A stretch of 64,000 bases of DNA. Source: Hsuehochloa calcarea (Eukaryota > Streptophyta > Magnoliopsida > Poales > Poaceae). The stretch is from the NCBI GenBank assembly GCA_036346395.1, contig CM070606.1, forward strand, positions 17,842,915 to 17,906,914. The letters run 5' to 3'. Below the pieces are notes generated by a model. It was not told the origin of the DNA, did no database searches, and saw only the letters and a program-made list of their open reading frames with translations. Position 1 is the first letter of the stretch; each line of letters begins with the position of its first letter. The translations under genes and the position numbers were made by a program. Below, piece after piece: positions 10,851-22,422 of the stretch.

Positions 10851-12618
10851 TGAGAGACCTTGTGGTCGTGTCTCCATGAGAGTGATGAGTATTTGACAAG
10901 GGTTTGATCGGTCGAGTTTGGTTTGTGTGGTGGACCATGTCGTTCTTGCTGGTTCACGCGTTTTGTGAAGTCTTTCAATTCTTTGTCGGGATAATCGGAT
11001 CGTCCGTGTTATGGCGATGCGACCATGAGGCGGTTATACCGATTGGTAAATGGCGGTTGAAGAATTCGGAGAAGTTGTTTTTTCGAGTTCGGTTTTCATT
11101 GGAAATCGGAACAACCGCGAGTATTGGGCGATACGGACCGGAGTGCGTTGATCCATTGGTAACATGGCGGTTGTCTGATTATATTGTGAGGTTCGCCATT
11201 TTGGTGATTTGAGTTTTGGGATAGGTCATATCCAAGTGTGTTCATGCATATGTGTTGCATATTGCATGTTTGAGCTAACGTTAGGTCAAGTTGTGAAGAA
11301 CTTGTTCCCGGTTTGTGTTTCTTTATGCGTGTGGTCTGCGGGACATCGGGTGGAGTCGTGGTGAGACACGGTGGACCGGACTAGGTGCAGGTGGCGAGGT
11401 CGAGCGGTCGGCATGTGTCAAAGGCAGCGTGGACTCGAGGTGGTTGCGGCGTGCGAGACGAGGAGCGGAAGCTTCCCGGAAGGTGCGGGAGGCGAGCGGG
11501 AATTTCGCAAGGCTGCACAAGCGGGAGCGGGCTCCGTTGGTTTTAGCGGGCGTAACGGGGTGGAGACCCGTTAGCCATGGGCTATAAATAGGATGGAGGG
11601 GGTGCTGCTCAAATCTGAACACTCCAAGGGTTTTTAGGGTTTCCTTTAGTCAAAATAGGCTTTAGAGAGTTTGTTTTGCTTTAGGCTTTAGTTGTTGAGA
11701 GTTGTTCCTCGCTTGTCCCCTTCTTTTCTTCAAGATGGCTGAGTGTTCTTGAGTTTTGAGAGTGGGAGAGGATGAGTTGAATGCTTGTAATCATTCCTCT
11801 TGTTTCAATCTTGTATCCCTCTTTCTTTAGATCAATATGAGATGATGTTTATTGATTTGGCTGTCCTTTTCTTTGGTGCGTGTGAGGTTTGATCTTTGGA
11901 CTCTGTGCTTGGTTGTTTCTTTGTTTTCGTTTCTTCGTTCTCCACTTGTGACCGATCATTCTTCATTTCCTCTTCTAGGGTTTTGATGAAATTCTTGATT
12001 TCCTTGAGGATTTGGCCTAAGACTCATGCTAGCATGTCTGAGGTTATTACTAACCTTCTTGCAAAATCTCATGAGCCAAGGTTGAGAGATTGTGGAGCAT
12101 TTCGGTTTTGCTGGTTTGGCATCCTTCTTCGTTCAAATGCAAGAAGATAGGAACTTTGGAATGGATCTCTGAAATATTTGTTTGGAATAGGTTCCTAGTG
12201 TCTTTAGGGAGGTGTGGTTCAAATCTCGTAGAGTTTGGCCAAGCGGTTCAAAAGTTACGTCGATTTTCGCTTTGAAACCCGAGAGGTTTTTGCTGCTCGG
12301 GACAATCGGATGAGCAGGACTTAACTGCTCGTGGTTGTACCGATGCGGTACAACCGCCATTACTCATGGGTTGTATGGGACGTGGTACAACCGCCGCTTG
12401 CCTGTGGTTGTACCGATTGTCCCGATTTCTTGGTTCTTTCTCGTTTTGTTTCTTTGAGCTTTGGGGTGAGAGTGGATTCAACATAAGACTTCCTCGTGCT
12501 TAATCATTGATCTTCATAGCTCTCATAGCTATTGGAGTAATTTACAAGTTGAATCCATTCTTTGCGAAAAAGATTAGGTGCTCCTATTCACCCCCTCTAG
12601 TCGCCTTCCGGTCCTTGA
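10851..12618 (+). repeat. Copia1 3' LTR
   Basis: Direct repeat of 1306-3083, beginning TGAGAGACCTTGTGG, with its TATA box at 11582-11592. The terminal CA reads as GA at 12617-12618. The target duplication TTATA follows. Confidence 0.94.
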
Positions 12619-12623
12619 TTATA

Positions 12624-12781
12624 AAATTCTCATTAAAATCAATGACATATTCATTAAGGAACAAATTCAAGCGAGATTGTAATTTCTTGCACGTGCTCTT
12701 GTTATTGGTTACGTCGGCAACTCGAGGCGTATATCATGAGCAATAGGTGCAGGAGAAGAAGGTGTTGTAGGGATGCCCTCA
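12624..12781 (-). repeat. GypX 5' LTR, proximal part
   Basis: The upstream end of the GypX LTR on the minus strand, starting TGAGGGCATCC at 12781. It contains a minus-strand frame that rejoins the one at 1300-873 across the Copia1 insertion. The initial TGAGGGCATC resembles the TGATGAGGACATC start of Gyp2. With the distal part the LTR is about 930 bases. Right of it, Copia2 LTR sequence resumes. Confidence 0.6.
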
Positions 12782-13763
12782 TTACCTAGCATCCACAAAA
12801 GCTCTCCCTAAGACAATTAGGGTTTGCAAGAAAAGGTGAAAAGAGGCGAAGAGGAGGTGCGACCACCTCCTCTCCTATTTATAGTGGAGCCTTAGACCTT
12901 CTAGAAGTTTGATCTATTGGGCTCCGTTAAGGTCCAAAACAAGCGGGACACTTACATGCGCATTTCAAAGCGTCGTCTTTAACCCCTTGACTTAACTAGC
13001 TACACCTTGCGCCATCTTGCTCCTCGGATTAGCTAATAGGTCACCCTTGTCCATCTTGCACCACGCTTGAGTACATTGACCTCGCGCGGCATCGTCGATC
13101 GTTACGGACCTCAACTCTCCAAGCCTAGTCCGATCATTCCGTCGCCGTTGACAGTTGTTGACCACCAAGCAACTGCACAACAATAGACAAGTAAACCAAA
13201 TTTGGGAACAAGTTCTTCACAACTTGACCCATGTTAGTCAAAACATGCATTATGCAACATATATGCCACGAAACTCATGACTTTAACCTCACAAGCGAAT
13301 ATCGTAACGCGAAGACCGGCGATCAAAGTCAAATCGGGTCATACCGCCATGAGGCGGTCGACCGCCCACCTGGCGGTCGACCGCCACCTATGGGCGGTCG
13401 GACCACCGGTGAGACTTAGCCATTTTCCTCTCTGAAAAACCAAAACCTACTAGAATTTTCAAACCAATAGAACTTTTGACTCGAGTCTCCAAAATTATGA
13501 GACCAAGTGCAATAGAATACCCTCTCTTGCCTACATACTCTATTTTGGCTCAGCTCAAAATAACACTTTTTAAGTTCACCGGTCCGGCCGCGCCTATGGC
13601 GGTCCGGTGATTAGGACGATCGGACCGCCGTCAAGGCCGGTCGGACGATTCTGATCGAACGATACTGAAACTTGTCAAACACACATGAAATGACAAACCG
13701 TAACCGCCATTGACAATTGTCACGTCATCCTAAGATCTGGAGCATATCCCCATTATATCCATA
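12782..13763 (-). repeat. Copia2 3' LTR (partial)
   Basis: Starts on the minus strand at 13763, next to the polypurine tract, and matches the 5' LTR remnant (for example AAGTTCTTCACAACTTGACC at 13210 and 22274). It holds a TATA box on the minus strand at 12874-12884 and two clusters of palindromic CGGTC/GACCG motifs (13345-13405 and 13578-13660). The segment expected left of 12782 is outside the window or displaced by GypX. Confidence 0.88.
12874..12884 (-). promoter_or_regulatory. TATA box of Copia2 3' LTR
   Basis: Minus strand CTATAAATAGG, the same core as in Copia1, about 880 bases from the LTR start. Confidence 0.75.
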
Positions 13764-13777
13764 ATCTCCCCCTTGAT
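13764..13777 (-). other. Polypurine tract of Copia2
   Basis: Minus strand ATCAAGGGGGAGAT, abutting the 3' LTR and near-identical to the Copia1 tract. Confidence 0.88.
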
Positions 13778-15570
13778 GAACACATTGGCAATAATCCAGA
13801 AAATGTAATTTGAAGGTTTGAAAAGTAAAATACTTTCGTTTTCGCACAAAGGCACAACTTGATCTATAAGAAAGAAAAGGCAATGAAAATGACCAAGCTA
13901 GCATCAGAATAGCATAGGCAAGTGAGACAAGGCAAAAGACAACATAAAGACTTTGATTTCCAGAAAAGAGTAAAAAATCTCACTTAACGTCCATGTGAAA
14001 GAACAATTGCTCAATTGACCTATGATCATTGTGAGGATTAATAAATGCAATTCAAGTTCTGAAGAATCAATAAGACAATAAGAATGCAATTCAAAAACTC
14101 CCAATCACTAAGATCCATGAGAAAATGTCAAATTTTCAATTTTCTCCCTTTTTATCATTGTTATATATCTCCCCAACAATGAAATATCTTCTCCCAACAT
14201 TGAAAAATCCATCTTCTCCCTATGTACAGCATTAACATATTTTAACACATCTTCTCCCCCTTTGACAATGGAGTCATCAAGGAATCACGCCTTCCTCTCA
14301 TCCAGAGATATAACAAATACAGAATGAAGAAAGAAGCATAAGAAGGAGTATGCATGAAATGCAATGGAGTGGCTTCATTTTTATATTTTTCAATTTTTTG
14401 ATTACAAGAAGCTTTAGAGATTACCCAAAGAACAAGCCGATATTTCTAATATTGCACAAATAGCATATCAAGCCTAACAACGCTAGCAAGATCATGATAA
14501 GACATATATATGAAAGCTAAGCACGAAGGCTCAAAAGTAAAGCAGTAGATTTGATCAATTTAAGCAAAGCTTCAAATTCAGCAAGTTCATCAACAGGGAT
14601 CCTAAAGTGAAACTGGCCATGTCAAAGTGAGATAAAAATCTAACAAAGACCACATTAAGAGTCAATCAGGTCCTGTATTGAATCATTTTGCTCAAATTTC
14701 TCAAAAGCCCATTTATCAACAGTTTTCTCATTTGCACTGAATATTGAAGTTGACTAATGATCTAACTTAGTGACAAGATCCTGGACTAGGAGCCATCCAC
14801 AAACTCATCCCAAGCTTCGACCAGAAGTTGATTAAACGTATATATTAGTGAAGAAGATCCTGGACTAGGAGGCATCCACAAACTATTCATATCATTTCTG
14901 ACAAGCAGTCCCCATGAGATCGTCTGGATCATCAAACTATCACCAAGTTCATATCTTTGACAAGCAGTCTCGTAAGAATAGTTTGCCACAATTTAAGCAT
15001 AAGACAATCTTGATTTTCATGTTTCACAATAAGCAGATTTTAGAATCTCAAGAACATAAAAAGCTCAAGTAATGGTCAATTTTAGATTCAAGAGCTAACA
15101 AAGCAATTCTGACAGGGCCAATGTCACAAAAGGAGCACTAATTGCGCAACTAGCTAAAACATCCACAAATTGCATTTTTTAGTTCGAGTTGTTTTAGAGT
15201 TCTAGCTCATATAGACAAAGACTTAGCTACATATGTGAAAACATAATAATTCTAGCAAGTCAAAGAACTAGACATGACATTGAGCAAGAATTGAAATACT
15301 AAAGCTCCAAAGGGTAATAGGCAAAGCTTCATCAATTTTAAAAGATAAGCATAAAATCTTATATTACAATGCATCTTTTTTATTTTCCATACCACTTATT
15401 GTATTTTCATATGAATGCAATATGATACAATGAGATACAATAAAAAGCCTAAAACCTAAAAAGTTCAAAAGATCAATAAGTTTAGAAAAAAACAAGAAAA
15501 GATCAAAAGAACAAGGTAAGATTAGAAGCGATCAAACTCCCCTCAAACCAACCCATAGGGATAAATTACC
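13778..15570 (-). other. Copia2 post-pol tail (1.8 kb, no long frame)
   Basis: The equivalent of the Copia1 tail, AT-rich with short frames only. It includes a duplicated block: about 33 bases starting GATCCTGGACTAGGAG occur at 14777 and again at 14856, 79 bases apart; a single related block lies in Copia1 near 10180-10205. No coding function is visible. Confidence 0.7.
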
Positions 15571-16367
15571 CTAACTCACTTCTCAAGGTGGCAAACCTAG
15601 TTGGGTCTAAAGGCTTGGTGAGGATATCACCCAATTGAGCCTCGACTCCACAAAGTGTAGCACAATACACCTTTTCAACATGGTCTCTAAGGAAGTGATA
15701 GCGAATATCTATGTGCTTGGTCCTAGAGTGTTGCCTTTGGTTCTTAGCAATATTAATAGCGAAGTGTTATCACATAAAAGAGCAACACTAGCAAAATTTA
15801 ACCCATAATCCTTCAGAGTGGTTACCATCCACAAAATCGACTCTGACAACTAGCGGTAGCTACATATTCTGCTTGATGGTGGATTGTGCAACAGAAGTGC
15901 TTCCTAGAAGACCAAGAAACAAGAGAAGTGCCTAGGAAGTGACAAGTGCCCGAGGTACTCTTCCTATCTAGCAAACGACCGACAAAATTAGAATCGAAAA
16001 ACCCCTAATGGACAATGATGAAGAGCATGAATACCAAATGCCATATAAGAGGCTAGAGTGTAAATACGAATATGCGCTTAACGGCTTGGCGATGGGAAGT
16101 TCTCGGAGGCGCTGAAACCTCGCACAAAGGCATCTAGTGAAGTGGATGTCGGTCTCGAGGCCGTCAAATCTGAGAAGGAACCGATCATCTTTGCGGTACT
16201 CGCGTTGATCCACGACTTCTCCTTCCTCATCGGATCCAAAATAGTCGAGGTTGCCATGGGAGTAGAAATTGACTTGCGTCACCCATGTTGAAGCGTTTGA
16301 GTAGATCTTTAGTGTACTTGATGCGATGGATGAAAGTTCCTTCCTTGCATTGCTTGATTTGAAGTCC
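15571..16367 (-). pseudogene. pol: Copia2 RNase H
   Basis: RNase H end of pol, in pieces. Minus-strand translation near 15790-15660 gives LLCDNTS and, in another frame, residues matching the HSRTKHIDIR segment seen in Copia1, then a VEK segment and a TKPLDP segment near 15620-15600. The preceding part (16320-15968) is heavily frameshifted. The Copia1 match at 8341-9090 supports the assignment. Confidence 0.75.
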
Positions 16368-17000
16368 CTAAAAGTAATTAAGCTCTCCCATCATACTCAT
16401 CTCAAATTCCTGGACATAGTCTCGGAAAAGTGGAAACAAGAGCATTAGAAGAACCACCAAAAATAATATCATCCACATAAATTTGAGCAAGCGAAAGTCA
16501 TTGCCACGCCTAAGAATGAATAGAGTTTTATCCACTTTACCCATCTCAAAATTATTTTTAAGCAAGAAGGTCTTAAGTCTATCATACCGGGCTCTAGGGG
16601 CTTGTTTAAGACCATACAATGCTTTAGATAGCTTGAAAACACGATTTGGATACTTGGGATCCTCAAAGCCCGGGGTTGCCTAACATATACTTCCTCCTCT
16701 ATGAAACCATTTAAAAAGCACTTTTAACATCCATCGATATAATTTAAAACCTTTTGATGCAGCAAATGCAAGTAGAATGAGAATGGCTTCTAGTCTAGCA
16801 GGAGCAAAAGTCTCATCAAAATCTAACCCCTCAACTTGGCAAAAACACGAGCTACCAATAGCCTTGTTTCTAACCACAGAACCATCCTCACCTTGTTTAT
16901 TCTTGAACACCCAGCAGGTTCCTATAACATTATGACCACTAGGAGGTTCTACTAGGTTCCAAACCTTGTTTCTTTCAAAATTCTCTAACTCCTCATGCAT
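16368..17000 (-). pseudogene. pol: Copia2 reverse transcriptase (RVT_2)
   Basis: Two overlapping minus-strand frames. 17000-16680 carries MHEELENFERNKVWNLV, GTCWVFKNKQGEDG, FDETFAPARLEAI and LAFAASKGFKLYRW. 16619-16368 carries MYGLKQAPRARYDRL, NFEMGKVDKTLFI and EFEMSMMGELNYF. The YVDD-encoding bases are present near 16460-16488 but fall in a different frame from the flanking residues, so the active site is split by a frameshift. Nearly every codon has a counterpart in the Copia1 RT. Confidence 0.9.
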
Positions 17001-17259
17001 GGCATTTACCCGGCTAGAATCGGATAAAGCATGTGATATATCGCGGGGTTCAAAAGAAGCAACAAAAGCGAATGAGAGTAGAGATTTGGATCATTATACC
17101 AGGCGAGTTACTCGCTCATGTAGATTACCTATTATCGATCCGGAGGATCTTGTCTCTGAATGTGAAGTGGGTACGGGTGAGATAAAGTTTCTTCGACCTC
17201 GCGAGTCTGCTGGCGATGATGATGATGTGAGGAGCCTCAAGCGAAGGTGAAGTAGGCGT

Positions 17260-18140
17260 AGCGAGTTCTTGTATCAATAGGGCGTCCTCGGCGGATGGAA
17301 GGAATGATATCGACCGTTCTCATCTTCCTCCATGAAAATGCTCTCTGTCACTATGAATCATCGTAACAATTGATCTAGCTCGAGGCTAGTCTCATCAAAA
17401 GTGACATTACAAGTCTCTGAATAAGGTTAGTCTCGATATTAAAAACCGAAAACCCCTCGAATATGCGGGATAACCCGAAATATCCCATCAAAAGTTCTTG
17501 ATTCAAATTTATCTAAGTTGCTGTCTTAAGAATAAAACATTTTGATCCAAAAACTCAAAAGTGCAAGATAGAGGGTTTTCTACCAAAGCGAAGCTCATAA
17601 GGAGTCTTGCCTAAAGATGGTCTCAAAAAGACACGATTTGCAATATGGCAAGCTGTAGCAATAGCTTCGGCCCAAAATCTCATCGGTGTGCTATACTCAT
17701 CTAGCATCATCCTAGCCATTTCGACCAAGGTCCTATTCTTCCTTTCCACCACGCCATTTTATTGAGGGCGTGTGGAGAGAGAAGCGATGCTCAATACCAC
17801 GCTCGGCACAAAAAGAAGCAAATGAAGCATTTTTGAACTCCGTGCCATTATCCTGCGAATCGCTCTCAAAGCACCCGAAGCTCGAAGTCAAGCGAAGAAC
17901 AAGGTCATGAAAATAACCAAAAACTTCATCTTTTGAAGTAAGAAAGAACACCCAAGTATATCTTGAAAGATCATCAACTATGACTAGAATATACCATTTT
18001 CCACCAACTGACCGGACTCTAGCAGGACCAACAGTATCCATATGAAGCAATTGTCTTGGTCCGTCAGTCATAACCATAGTCACAGAAGGGTGTGAGGCGG
18101 CAACTTGTTTGCCATGCCTCTGAGGCGCACATACTGACAT
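17260..18140 (-). pseudogene. pol: Copia2 integrase core
   Basis: Minus-strand frame 18140-17733 holds a zinc-finger remnant, LLHMDTVGPARVRSVGGKW (first catalytic Asp), VIVDDLSRYTWVFF and DSQDNGTEFKNASF (second catalytic Asp). Frame 17752-17555 continues with MVERKNRTLVEMARMMLDE, which includes the third catalytic Glu, and GKTPYELRFGRKP. Two frames overlap near 17740, so one frameshift separates the first two acidic residues from the third. This is the best-preserved integrase of the three copia copies. Confidence 0.9.
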
Positions 18141-18342
18141 CCTTGGCGACTTTGAGTTTGGGCAAACCTCTCATGAGATCAAGGTTGCTAACTCGCGTCA
18201 GATGATCAAAACCAATGTGCCCCAAACGTCGGTGCCAAAGCCAGAAATCAGAAGAAGATGTAAGCAAACATTTAAGAGATCCAGCAAGAGATTCTGAAAA
18301 ATCAGCTCCAAAAATTCTACCAACTCTAGATATTCCAAACAC
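18064..18342 (-). pseudogene. pol: Copia2 GAG-pre-integrase segment
   Basis: Minus-strand frame with FGISRVGRIFGADF, WLWHRRLGHIGFDHLTRVS (His pair of the integrase N-terminal finger) and GLPKLKVAKDV. It aligns with 6280-6500 of Copia1 and joins protease to integrase in the polyprotein. Confidence 0.88.
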
Positions 18343-18680
18343 AAGCTCACGGTAGAATCAAGCACCGACAAGCATTTTTCTTAAAAGCAGTCTCATAGCC
18401 ATCATCAAGAAGTTGAGACACGAAAGGAGATTATACCTAAGCTTGTCCACAAAAGCGACATCCTTTAGAATGAATTTATTGTTTACCCTAATTGATCTTG
18501 TTCCTTCAATTCGCCCTTGTGTATCATCTCCAAAAGTGATGAAGTCATCACCTGTTGCCCGCGTGAAAGAGGTGAACCATTTTGAGTTCCGGTCATGTGG
18601 CGTGAACATCGGAGTCAACGAACCACGTGTTCTTCCTCTTTCGCGGTAATCCACGAAAATCAAGGAACGGAAGAGCGATG
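18343..18680 (-). pseudogene. pol: Copia2 protease
   Basis: Minus-strand frame 18663-18358 carries FITFGDDTQGRIEGTRSIRV and LKDVAFVDKLRYNLLS, typical of copia protease. The active-site motif is near 18613-18635 as WFVDS, but the frame shifts directly after the Ser because a G is missing at a CCGG site, so the catalytic triplet is not read through. Given the pattern of CHG-site errors in this window, that loss may be a sequencing error. Confidence 0.82.
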
Positions 18681-19187
18681 TGTCTCAATCTGGGGTTAGA
18701 TAAATAAGATTTAGGAATCCAGTACTGAGACACACGTCTGAAAGGAGTATACAAACCAGAAGTACTATCCTTGAATTCATTTAAAATTCGGTTATGAGCA
18801 ATGTTTAAATTAACATGAGAATTAAAATAGTTCGGCGTTGTCTTTGTGTCTAGATCGAACCGGTTGCCACGGTGATCGACCGCGACTGAAAGCATGAATT
18901 AGGATATGTAGAAACATAATGATTAGCATGTGAGAAAAATCCTAATCGAGGTTTATTCCTTTCGGTGTTACCATGTCTCATAAAAGCTCTAGGTTGACGA
19001 ATGAAATTCTATCAAGATTTTTCTATCATTTTTCAACCTCATGTGAGAATTCAATCAAATGCCCACCTTTCTTGCAATAAGTGCAATGGTACTTGGTACC
19101 ACTAGAAGAAGTACCATTAGAATTAATACAAGGTTGGGCAAAACCATGATTTAAAAGATGTTTTTGCGGGTTGAGTTTTGAATTCAA
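18681..19187 (-). other. Copia2 gag/pol spacer
   Basis: Between the gag coiled-coil region and protease. A minus-strand frame at 18895-18681 (residues such as IAHNRILNEFKDSTSGLYTP) belongs to the linker before protease. A Cys/His cluster appears near 19060-19090. No separate domain is recognised. Confidence 0.6.
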
Positions 19188-20997
19188 TTAAACCTTTTCC
19201 AAGACTTGAATGACTTTTAGATTTGAATTGTCTTGAAAAGAATTGAATCCTAAACCTTGCTTCTTATAAGGAGTTTTAGACTTGTCAAGAATCATGTTTA
19301 ATTGTTTCTTTCCTTTAGAAAATTTCTCTAATGTATCATGAAGGTAAGCATTTTCTTTTCTCAAGTTTACACAAGCATCACAAGTTTTATCCATAGATTT
19401 CTCCTTATATAAAGCAATTTCAAGCTTAAGAATGGAACAAGAAGCACAAGTAGTATTTTCAATATTGTCCTTAAGCTTAGCATATTTGACTCTAGCGACT
19501 TCTAAGATATCTTTGATTTCCGTTCTTTTCTAAACATGAAGTGCAAGGGCTAGAATCAAACACATCAAAAGCAATCAATTTACTAGATTCTAAACATTTT
19601 TCACAAGGAGCACTTTTAATTTCATTTAGTTCGGATCTAGCATTCTCAAGTTGTTGTCTGGATATATTATGAAGCAGTTGTAACTTGGTAATTTAGAATG
19701 CATAGCATGACAAGATAAACATTCATCGAGTTCAAGAGTCTTAGCATTTTCAAGCTCTACTTTCAAGTTTGTTAATATTTGACTCTAATTTCTTATTTTT
19801 GTCATGACAAATTCTAGCGCTTCATCTTGACTAAGCAATTGCTCAACTATAGAATCATATTTAGCGAAAAAGCTCATCATAAGAAAAAGATACCTCATCA
19901 TCATCAATGTCATCGATTATCGACCATGAAGCACATGCAGTGAAGTCTTTGGCCTTCCCTTTCTTTTTTTACCTTGAGGATCTCCTCCTCCTTGTCCTCC
20001 TCACTCCCGGAATCCACATCGCTCAAGGATTGATCCTCAAAGCGGCAAGGACCCGGTGGCGGCCTTCACAAGCTTATTAGCCTCATACCTTGATTTGTTG
20101 AAAGGAGGCTTCTTCAAGTGACTTTCCTTCCTTATGATTGCTCTTACCTTTCAACTTGGGGCAATTTGCGGATATGGTTTAGCTCACCACATTCATAGCA
20201 TGTCACGGACCACCTCTCTTTTTGTTTCTCACATTATTATAGGCCCGTGTGAATTTTTTAGCTAGAAGAGCTAACTCTGTTTCAGGAATACTTTCAAATT
20301 CCTCATGAATTGCAGATAAACAAGTAAATGAAAGATCAGAAAAAGATTCAAGAGTACCATCAGAAGACCTTTTGAGAGGATCAGCTATCAATGCCATGTT
20401 GTCTTTTTTAGGATGATCAAATCTTTTAATTTCATGAGTCTTGAGTTTACTATAAAGCAATTCTAAAGTAAGACTTGAAAGATCAACGTTTTCCTCTATA
20501 GCAGTAGCCTTCATCTCCCACTCCTTGGTGTTGATTGCAGCCAAGAGATGGGTGGCATTTTCAGATTGAGAATATTCAATATCAACAGCTTTCATTTGAT
20601 TAATTACTTTATTAAGCGTGAAAATGTCATCGATGCTCTCTCTGGGCGCATCTCGAATTTATTGTATTCACGCTTATAAAGTATTTGGCGCACCTTTTTG
20701 ATTTGGGGCGAACCCTCATGATATATTTGAGAGTGTTCCAAATTTCATCTGTGATGGTAAGATTGCAAATCGATCATATTCTTGTCTACCAAGTGCACCA
20801 TATAAAAGATTTTTAGCTTTGTTGTTGTTTGCCACAAGAATGTTGAAGTAGGTGTTGCAATTTGGGAATAACCGTGGGGCTCTAACAATATCCCAAATAG
20901 CTTATCCCTCGCTCTCAAGAAAGACTAGCATCTGATTCTTCCAATAGGCATAGTCGTGCCCATCGAAGATATGCGGTTTAGTAGAAAACTTATCCAT
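19188..20997 (-). pseudogene. gag: Copia2 gag (broken)
   Basis: The start codon is at 20997 on the minus strand and opens with MDKFSTKPHIFDGHDYAYW, the typical copia gag N-terminus. The UBN2-type core appears in frame 20595-20203 (WEMKATAIEENVDLSSLTLEL). A zinc knuckle lies near 20165-20215 (CYECGELNHIRK with the last Cys replaced). Beyond it are Lys/Glu-rich helical stretches with CxxC pairs, for example CDACVNLRKENAYL at about 19380-19340, predicted to be coiled coil. The layout equals Copia1 gag. Frame breaks occur at about 20200, 20600 and 20900. Confidence 0.83.
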
Positions 20998-21041
20998 CGC
21001 CAAAGTTCGGTGACCGGTTAAGATCAAGATTGAACTAGCAA

Positions 21042-21053
21042 GACTCTGATACC
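21042..21053 (-). other. Primer-binding site of Copia2
   Basis: Minus strand GGTATCAGAGTC, one or two bases from the LTR edge; tRNA-Met type. Confidence 0.8.
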
Positions 21054-21054
21054 T

Positions 21055-22422
21055 TGTTGGACCGAAAAGGCGACTAGAAGGGGGTGAATAGGGCGCACTC
21101 ACTTTTTCCCAAATAATGAATTCAACACAATTTCACTCCAATAGCTATTAGGAAGCTATGAAGATCAATATACGATCTGTGGAAGACTAGTATTGAATCA
21201 ATTAAATCCCCAAAACAAAATAACAAAATCAACTAAGATTGCAAAAGCTCAAAGCAAGCGGTCGACCTCTGGACCCAGCCGGTTGGACCGATTCTGAGGC
21301 GGTTTGACCATTGTTGTCTTGTGGTCGGACCGCTCAAAATCGATCGACGGTGATAATGATGATCGGACGGCCGACTCGAGCAGAATCTGAAGCGATAAAA
21401 TCAGCCGATGCGAAATTGCAATTTGGTGAAACTTTTGATTCTCAACTCCAATCTTTATGAAACTTTGCATACACCTTCTCTATGCTATTGAGGACCTATT
21501 CAATCGAATATTATGATAATTCTTGGATAGATCCTAAGCAATTGCCAATTGAATAACAGAAGGTCTAAACAGGGCAAAACGAAAACTTGATTCTAGTGCT
21601 TGTTCGTGAGAGATTGATGATCAAGATGATGCTAGATAGATTCACACATATCACAGCAAGCTAATTCCGTGAGCGAATCAATCACAAACTCGCGGATCAA
21701 AAGCCTAAAATCACGAAATTGAAAGCAAAGCGAAAAGAGACTTATCTCAAGCAAACCTTGCATAGATTAATAACGTGATCGTTGCTGGATTACACACACA
21801 CCATCATGGATCAGTGTTCAATCCAAGATCACGAAATTCTCCTCAAACCATGAAAAGCCCTAGCCTCCACCTCAACTCCCCTAAGCCAATTAGGGTTTGA
21901 AAGCGACAAAGAGGTGGCAGTGAGAGAGAGGTGCGGCCACCACCTCCTCCTATTTATAGTGGAGGCCTAGAGCTCTCTAGGGTTTGACTCAATTGGAGCT
22001 CCGTTAAGGCCCACTAACAAGCGGGTCACACCACGCCGCAACCATAAGCGTCGTTTTTAACCTTTGACCTAAACCGCTTCACCATGCACCATGGATTTGC
22101 CAATAGGTCACCCTTGTCCATCTTGTGTCACGCTTGAGTCATTGACCTCACCCGGCATCGTCGATCGTTACGGACCTCAACTCTCCAAGTCTAGTCCGAT
22201 CCTCCTCGCCGTTGGCCGTCGTTGACCACCAAGCAACTGCACAACCACGGACAAGCAAACACGTGATAAGAACAAGTTCTTCACAACTTGACCCATGTTA
22301 GTCAAAACATGCATCATGCAAACCATATGCCCGCGATACCAATGACTTTGACCTAACAAAACAACATCATACGAAGTTGGCGGCGTTCAAGTCACTCTAC
22401 GGTCTGGTAGCTCCATGGGCGG
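21055..22422 (-). repeat. Copia2 5' LTR (truncated at its U3 start)
   Basis: Ends (minus strand) with TTCGGTCCAACA at 21055 and matches the 3' LTR from about 21870 to 22380. TATA box at 21949-21959. About 400 bases of U3 seen at 13355-13763 are missing because Gyp1 begins at 22423. Palindromic CGGTC/GACCG motifs occur at 21260-21375. Confidence 0.86.
21949..21959 (-). promoter_or_regulatory. TATA box of Copia2 5' LTR
   Basis: Minus strand CTATAAATAGG, matching 12874-12884. Confidence 0.78.

Larger units (their letters stand above)
1306..12618 (+). mobile_element. Copia1: complete Ty1/copia retrotransposon (SIRE/Maximus-like)
   Basis: An 11.3-kb element with LTRs of about 1.77 kb, a tRNA-Met primer-binding site, gag, protease, integrase, reverse transcriptase and RNase H in copia order, a 1.7-kb non-coding tail, and a polypurine tract. 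Long LTRs, a long gag with coiled-coil segments and extra sequence after RNase H are features of the SIRE/Maximus group, so I place it there by inference. The coding region is broken by many frameshifts, some probably from sequencing. It lies inside the GypX LTR. Confidence 0.93.
12782..22422 (-). mobile_element. Copia2: Ty1/copia retrotransposon interrupted at both LTRs
   Basis: Minus-strand relative of Copia1 with recognisable gag, protease, integrase, reverse transcriptase and RNase H. Its 3' LTR (left) lacks its distal end because GypX inserted there. Its 5' LTR (right) lacks its U3 start because Gyp1 begins at 22423. LTR ends closely match those of Copia1 (the CACCCCCTTCTAGTCGCC block), so the two families are sister lineages. 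Copia3 at the right edge is the same family as Copia2. Confidence 0.9.

Noticed and set aside
13345..13405. CRISPR-like or satellite array of CGGTC motifs
   Set aside because: Spacing is irregular, units are short and imperfect, and the host is a eukaryotic retrotransposon LTR.
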